Part shown: positions 5,555 to 8,629 of the stretch, piece after piece
Numbering within the stretch: the first letter of the stretch is position 1
Layout: the number at the start of each line of letters is the position of its first letter
From: CAZXNF01 sp050741255
GTDB lineage: Bacteria > Pseudomonadota > Gammaproteobacteria > Burkholderiales > SG8-41
Direction: 5' to 3'
Assembly (NCBI GenBank): GCA_050741255.1
Contig: JBOIEQ010000176.1
Coordinates: 1-8,629, forward strand
Length of the DNA stretch: 8,629 bases
The notes under the pieces: model-generated
What the model was told of the DNA's origin: nothing
The model's input: the letters and a program-made list of their open reading frames with translations, nothing else
The model's database searches: none
Position numbers and translations under genes: made by a program

Positions 5555-6402
5555 TTCAGCGCTCCTTCGTACACGTAACCGCTGGGTGTGCCCTTGACGG
5601 TCGTGCGCTCCATGTGCCGGATCCGGGTATCGTCGAAATCGCCGACCGCGAGATGCATCGTGCAGCGGTTGTCCCACAACACCAGGTCATCCTTGCGCCA
5701 CTGGTGGCGGTAGACGAATTGCGGGCGGGTCGAGTGCTTGTTCAGGTAGTCGATCAGCGGCTGGCTTTCCTCCGGCGTCATGCCGACGAACTGCTTCACC
5801 TTTTCACCCAGGTAGAGCGTCTTGCGGCCGGTTTCCGGATGCACTCGCACGACGGGTTGCGCGACGGGCCGCTGGCGCTTCAGGAACTCGGCGCGCTCGG
5901 GCGACACATCGGTGAACTTGCGCTGCCGCGCATGGATGCCGTCGAGGCTCCCGATCAGTTTCTTCATGCCGTCGGAGAGCGTGTCGTACGCGCGGTACAT
6001 GTTCGCGAACATCGTGTCGCCGCCGACGCCCGGCAGTTCCACGCAGCGGAGCAGGGAGCCCATGGCGGGGCTCAGGCTGAAGCAGAGGTCGGAATGCCAC
6101 ACCTGCCCGGTGTAACGCGATTCCGAGGGCTTGCCGTCGGCCTTGGGGCGCGTGGTGACGATGGTGAGCTCGGGATACTTCGGGTCGGTGTCCGGCGAGC
6201 GGTCGTTGTCGTCGAGCTCGCCGAAGCGGCGGCTGAAGGCGATGTGCTGTTCGCGCGTCAGCGCCTGGTTGCGAAACAGCAGGATGCCGCTGTCGAGAAA
6301 CGCCTGGTGGATGCCGGCGAAGACGTCGGCGCCGACCTCGCGGCGCAGATCCACGCCGAGCACTTCCGCGCCGAGCGCGTGGGAAATCGGGCGTACTTCC
6401 AT
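5551..6402 (-). CDS. TauD/TfdA-family Fe(II)/2-oxoglutarate-dependent dioxygenase
   Basis: This 283-residue cytoplasmic enzyme is full length for the TauD/TfdA family, which couples 2-oxoglutarate decarboxylation to hydroxylation of substrates such as taurine, alkylsulfonates or aryloxyacetates. The iron-binding facial triad is visible: WHSD with His103 and Asp105, and distal His250 in NRCTMH. The downstream RHMERTTVKG supplies Arg262 (the expected 2-oxoglutarate-binding arginine, 12 residues after His250) and Arg266. The N-terminus ISHALGAEVLGVDL (6-19) is also typical. The ATG at 6402 has GGAGGAG (6407-6413) four bases upstream. It is the first gene of a two-gene operon, followed with a 4-base overlap by a Bug binding protein, and a sigma70-like promoter lies upstream. 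The substrate cannot be read from the sequence. The pairing suggests an imported carboxylate or sulfonate. Confidence 0.93.
   Translation of the reverse strand: MEVRPISHALGAEVLGVDLRREVGADVFAGIHQAFLDSGILLFRNQALTREQHIAFSRRFGELDDNDRSPDTDPKYPELTIVTTRPKADGKPSESRYTGQVWHSDLCFSLSPAMGSLLRCVELPGVGGDTMFANMYRAYDTLSDGMKKLIGSLDGIHARQRKFTDVSPERAEFLKRQRPVAQPVVRVHPETGRKTLYLGEKVKQFVGMTPEESQPLIDYLNKHSTRPQFVYRHQWRKDDLVLWDNRCTMHLAVGDFDDTRIRHMERTTVKGTPSGYVYEGALN
5562..5567 (-). promoter_or_regulatory. Ribosome binding site that supports the TTG start
   Basis: AAGGAG on the minus strand lies 7 bases before TTG at 5554-5552 and within the last codons of the dioxygenase gene. No in-frame ATG lies at a suitable distance, so this site decides the start of the binding-protein gene. 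Confidence 0.7.
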
Positions 6403-6461
6403 GAAACTCCTCCAGCGGCCAACGTGGGCACCGCGTTCTTATGGGAAAAATCGGAACGGCT

Positions 6462-6490
6462 TTTCTAACAATCCGTACCGCGTTCGTCAA
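6462..6490 (-). promoter_or_regulatory. Sigma70-like promoter for the dioxygenase-Bug operon
   Basis: On the minus strand TTGACG (6490-6485) is followed after exactly 17 bases by TAGAAA (6467-6462), matching the consensus at 5 of 6 and 4 of 6 positions. This would start transcription near 6455 and leave a leader of about 50 bases before the ATG at 6402. The gap from 6403 to 6550 is AT-richer than the genes beside it. It implies that the dioxygenase is expressed independently of the upstream Crp/Fnr gene. Confidence 0.55.
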
Positions 6491-6550
6491 CTTGCGGGGT
6501 CGGTGATAAGTCTGAGTTCTGCAGTCATAACCCTTGCTTGCATCGATGGT

Positions 6551-7240
6551 TCAGCCGGCCCGCACGGGATCGCCGTGGATGGCTTGGTACAGCAAGGGCT
6601 CGCTTTCGATGCAGAAGCCGCGCCGCGCGAGACTGATGATCTTTCGCTTCTTCAGGTCGCCCAGGATGCGCGTGACGGTCTGGCGGTTGACGCCCGCCAT
6701 GCCGGCGAGTTCCTGGTGCGTCAGCGGGATCTGCAGTTTGATCTGGCCGTCCTGTTTGTCCCCGTAGTGCAGCCCCAGGTGCAGCACGAGTTTCGCCACG
6801 CGCGCGTAGGCGTCGTCGGCGACGAGATTGACGAGCATGTTGGTGAGCAGGCCCAGCCGTGCCGCCATGGTGCGCCGGCATGACCGGCCGGCGTCGGGAT
6901 GATCGTCGAGGAAGCGGTTGAAGGCGGCGTCGGAGACGATGCCGACTTCCGACGCCTCGCAGGCCTCGACGTTGACCCTGCGCCCCTTGGCGGCGGGCAC
7001 TTCGGACATGCCGAACACTTCGCCCGGAAAGCAGAACCACAGGATCACTTCGTGCCCGTCCGGGGTGAGACGGAAGAACTTGAGCCGGCCCCGCAGCAGC
7101 ACGTAAGTGCCCTGCTTCGCGTCGCCCACGCGAAACGCGAACTCGCCGCGCGCCAGGCGGCGCCGTTTGGCGATCTTCATGAGGGTCGCCCGCTCGCCGC
7201 CGGCCAGCTGGCCGAGAAAATCAGTCGGTGCGTTGTCCAC
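6551..7240 (-). CDS. Crp/Fnr-family transcriptional regulator
   Basis: From the GTG at 7240 this is a 229-residue DNA-binding regulator. Residues about 20-125 form a cyclic-nucleotide-binding-type beta barrel: RLARGEFAFRVGD (28-40), YVLLRGRLKFFRLTPDG (46-62), PGEVFGMSE (72-80). A dimerisation helix spans about 126-155. A Crp-type winged helix-turn-helix lies at about 172-203, with LTHQELAGMAGVNRQTVTRIL containing the recognition helix RQTVTR. The barrel has RRVN (87-90) where E. coli Crp has its cAMP-contacting Arg-Ser, and there is no N-terminal cysteine cluster as in Fnr, so the effector is unknown. The frame stays open to an ATG at 7510, but that would run through the prpC start region; the GTG gives a normal family N-terminus, though its ribosome site is weak. 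It is divergent from the prpC-like gene and upstream of the dioxygenase-Bug operon, either of which could be its target. Confidence 0.88.
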   Translation of the reverse strand: MDNAPTDFLGQLAGGERATLMKIAKRRRLARGEFAFRVGDAKQGTYVLLRGRLKFFRLTPDGHEVILWFCFPGEVFGMSEVPAAKGRRVNVEACEASEVGIVSDAAFNRFLDDHPDAGRSCRRTMAARLGLLTNMLVNLVADDAYARVAKLVLHLGLHYGDKQDGQIKLQIPLTHQELAGMAGVNRQTVTRILGDLKKRKIISLARRGFCIESEPLLYQAIHGDPVRAG

Positions 7241-7315
7241 CCGTGCCCGTCCCGGTTGTCTGAAAAGCGGCGCGCGAACGCGGCCGTTTGGTGCGCCGCA
7301 ATACCGCCGGACATT

Positions 7316-7331
7316 TGTCGCCGGTGAGACA
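7316..7331. promoter_or_regulatory. Candidate Crp/Fnr-type operator in the divergent crp-prpC region
   Basis: TGTC-N8-GACA forms a 16-base inverted repeat with the register of Crp-family sites (TGTnn-N6-nnACA). It lies near the middle of the 190-base gap between the regulator start (7240) and the prpC-like start (7431). GACATTTGTC at 7310-7319 adds an overlapping short palindrome, GACA-TT-TGTC. I found no strong -35/-10 pair for either gene in this gap. Short arms make this a weak call. Confidence 0.3.
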
Positions 7332-7430
7332 TACGGTTGCCGTGCATTTTGCTCCAATTTGCGGCATTCAATTCCGGCACCCGTGGCCTGCATCGCCGCG
7401 GCGGCCGACACAATAACCATCGGAGGAGTC

Positions 7431-7454
7431 ATGAGCGCAGTCATGAGCGCGGTC
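7431..7454 (+). repeat. 12-base tandem duplication containing the start codon
   Basis: ATGAGCGCAGTC is followed at once by ATGAGCGCGGTC, differing by one base. Both copies keep an ATG in frame. The GGAGGAG at 7422-7428 favours the first ATG; the second would be about 14 bases from it. Confidence 0.7.
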
Positions 7455-8558
7455 GCGCGCGGCCTGGACGGGGTGGTGGTCGATGAGACCAAGGTGTGCC
7501 TGGCCGACAAACAGACCGACCGCCTGTTCTATCGCGGCTACGCCATCGAGGATCTGGCCGCCGAGGCCGGTTACGAAGAGGTTGCCTATCTGCTGGTGAA
7601 CGGCGACCTGCCGACCCGCAAGCAGCTGGAGGACTACCGCCAACGCCTTGCGTCCCTGCGCGCGCTGCCCGCGCCGCTCGTGGCGGTGCTCGATCAGTTG
7701 CCCGCGACGGCGGATCCCATGGACGTGCTGCGCACGGCCTGTTCGGTGCTGGGCAGCCTCGAGCCGGAGACGAAGGAGCATGGACTCGCGGCCGTCGGCG
7801 AGCGCGTGATGGCCTGCCTGCCGACCGCGCTGCTGTACTGGCACCATCGCCATCATGGCGGCAAGGCCCTGACGAACGGCAGCGGCGAGCCCGATGCGGC
7901 GGGCAATCTCCTGACCCTACTGCACGGCACGCCGCCCGATGCGCTGCGCCGGCGGGCGATCGAAGTGTCGCTCATCGTGTACGCGGAACACGACTTCAAC
8001 GCCTCGACGTTCGCGGCGCGCGTGGCGGCGTCCACGCTGTCCGATGCGTATTCGTCCTTCGTCGCGGCGATCTCGACGCTGAAAGGTCCCCTGCACGGGA
8101 GCGCCAACGCGGCGGTCCTGCGGTTCCTCACGCCGTTCAAGTCCGCGGACGAGGCCGAAGCCGCGGCGCTCGACATGCTCGCGAAGAAAGCGCGCGTGCC
8201 CGGGTTCGGGCAGCGGGCCTACAGCAAGGCGGACCCGCGCAACGCGATCAACAAGCCGTGGGCGAAGAAACTCGCGGACGCCGCCGGTGAGCCGGTGCTC
8301 TACGACGTCGCCGCGCGCATCGAGAACGTGCTGATGCGCGAGCGCAAGATGTTCGCGAACCTCGATTACTACACGGCCATCATCTACCAGGCGAGCGGGC
8401 TGCCGGTGGGCCTGTTCGCCCCGATGTTCTTCCTCGCCCGGTTGCCCGGGCTGATCGCCCACATCGGCGAGCAGCGCGGCAACAACCGCATCATCCACCC
8501 GAGTTCCAGCTATATCGGACTCCAGCCACGGAGGTTTCTTCGGCTCGACGAACGCTGA
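7431..8558 (+). CDS. prpC: 2-methylcitrate synthase/citrate synthase (PrpC-like) with an altered active-site position
   Basis: This 375-residue cytoplasmic enzyme is full length for PrpC, which condenses propionyl-CoA (or acetyl-CoA) with oxaloacetate. PrpC-type landmarks are LFYRGYAIEDLA (32-43), PMDVLRTACSVLGSLEPE (96-113), YAEHDFNASTFAARV (184-198), and GPLHGSANAA (219-228). Of the catalytic residues, His222 and Asp312 (LDYY) are present, as is His187. The conserved GFGH motif reads GFGQ (258-261), replacing the oxaloacetate-binding His by Gln. The C-terminus NNRIIHPSSSYIG (351-363) is normal for the family. The ATG at 7431 follows GGAGGAG (7422-7428). A second ATG at 7443 lies in a 12-base tandem duplication, so the protein begins MSAVMSAV. 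It is divergent from a Crp/Fnr regulator rather than a PrpR-type one. A further reading frame begins at its 3' end. The family call is firm; the reaction is less certain because of Gln261. Confidence 0.88.
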   Translation: MSAVMSAVARGLDGVVVDETKVCLADKQTDRLFYRGYAIEDLAAEAGYEEVAYLLVNGDLPTRKQLEDYRQRLASLRALPAPLVAVLDQLPATADPMDVLRTACSVLGSLEPETKEHGLAAVGERVMACLPTALLYWHHRHHGGKALTNGSGEPDAAGNLLTLLHGTPPDALRRRAIEVSLIVYAEHDFNASTFAARVAASTLSDAYSSFVAAISTLKGPLHGSANAAVLRFLTPFKSADEAEAAALDMLAKKARVPGFGQRAYSKADPRNAINKPWAKKLADAAGEPVLYDVAARIENVLMRERKMFANLDYYTAIIYQASGLPVGLFAPMFFLARLPGLIAHIGEQRGNNRIIHPSSSYIGLQPRRFLRLDER

Positions 8559-8629
8559 GTCGAAAACCACCCCGAAATTCGCCGATCACATCCGGGAGCA
8601 CGCGGCGCGCACGCACATCGCCATGGCGA
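8548..8629 (+). CDS. Probable start of a downstream gene, no canonical start codon (runs off right edge)
   Basis: In this frame, bases after the prpC stop read as AESKTTPKFADHIREHAART and continue to the edge. The third codon positions are almost all G or C, as in neighbouring genes, whereas the other two frames look non-coding. The frame is open from 8455, but there is no ATG, GTG or TTG before an ATG at 8623, which lacks a nearby ribosome site. A good ribosome site, GGAGG at 8530-8534, lies inside the end of prpC. The only near-cognate codon a reasonable distance after it is ACG at 8548. A single-base sequencing error, a rare start or a coincidental frame are all possible. I do not recognise the protein from about 27 residues. 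Confidence 0.35.

Noticed and set aside
7107..7430. N-terminal extension of the prpC-like frame by 108 codons
   Set aside because: It overlaps the Crp/Fnr gene on the other strand and resembles no citrate synthase N-terminus. The ribosome site at 7422-7428 marks the start at 7431.
7241..7510. N-terminal extension of the Crp/Fnr frame to the ATG at 7510
   Set aside because: It would run through the divergent promoter region and the start of the prpC-like gene and adds no domain. The GTG at 7240 gives a normal family N-terminus.
1..8629. CRISPR arrays, tRNA or rRNA genes, insertion sequences
   Set aside because: No regularly spaced repeats, no tRNA-like cloverleaf sequences noticed and no transposase motifs seen on either strand.

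Overview
The window is about 65-68% GC over most of its length (68% in the 60-base line I counted in the 1991 gene). It is gene-dense, with short intergenic gaps, and has the content of a betaproteobacterial (Burkholderiales-like) accessory-metabolism region. Three genes encode Bug/TctC-type periplasmic solute-binding proteins, a family greatly expanded in that order. They are mixed with an MmgE/PrpD-family protein, a TauD/TfdA-type dioxygenase, a Crp/Fnr-type regulator and a 2-methylcitrate/citrate synthase. The organism call is inference from gene content and base composition; there is no rRNA or other marker here.

Layout. Bases 1-181 (minus) hold the N-terminal part of a Bug protein that runs off the left edge. 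Bases 240-1852 (minus) form a two-gene type II restriction-modification operon. A beta-class SPPY DNA methyltransferase comes first, then a BglII/BstYI-like endonuclease, joined by an ATGA overlap. This block is clearly AT-richer (45-48% GC in sampled lines) than everything around it, and a near-identical 13/14-base direct repeat brackets it, so it looks like an acquired cassette. Bases 1991-4455 (plus) carry an MmgE/PrpD-family gene and a Bug gene, separated by a double-hairpin intergenic repeat. Convergent to them, bases 7240-4544 (minus) carry a Crp/Fnr regulator and then a tauD-like dioxygenase with its own sigma70-like promoter. That gene overlaps a second Bug gene, which appears to start at a TTG codon. 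A 190-base divergent region with a Crp-register operator candidate separates the regulator from the prpC-like synthase (7431-8558, plus). At the right edge a further reading frame looks coding but has no canonical start.

How the genes may work together. Each of two Bug binding proteins is paired with one enzyme gene (MmgE/PrpD-Bug and dioxygenase-Bug). This suggests two small uptake-plus-catabolism units for carboxylate or sulfonate-like substrates; neither has a TctAB permease in the window. The prpC-like gene and the MmgE/PrpD gene could both serve methylcitrate-type chemistry, but they are about 4 kb apart and not co-transcribed. The strongest oddities are: a Gln in place of the conserved oxaloacetate-binding His in the synthase; the R-M cassette with its bracketing repeat; the TTGA start-stop overlap; and the startless coding frame at the right end. 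I did not find a clearly novel multi-gene system.
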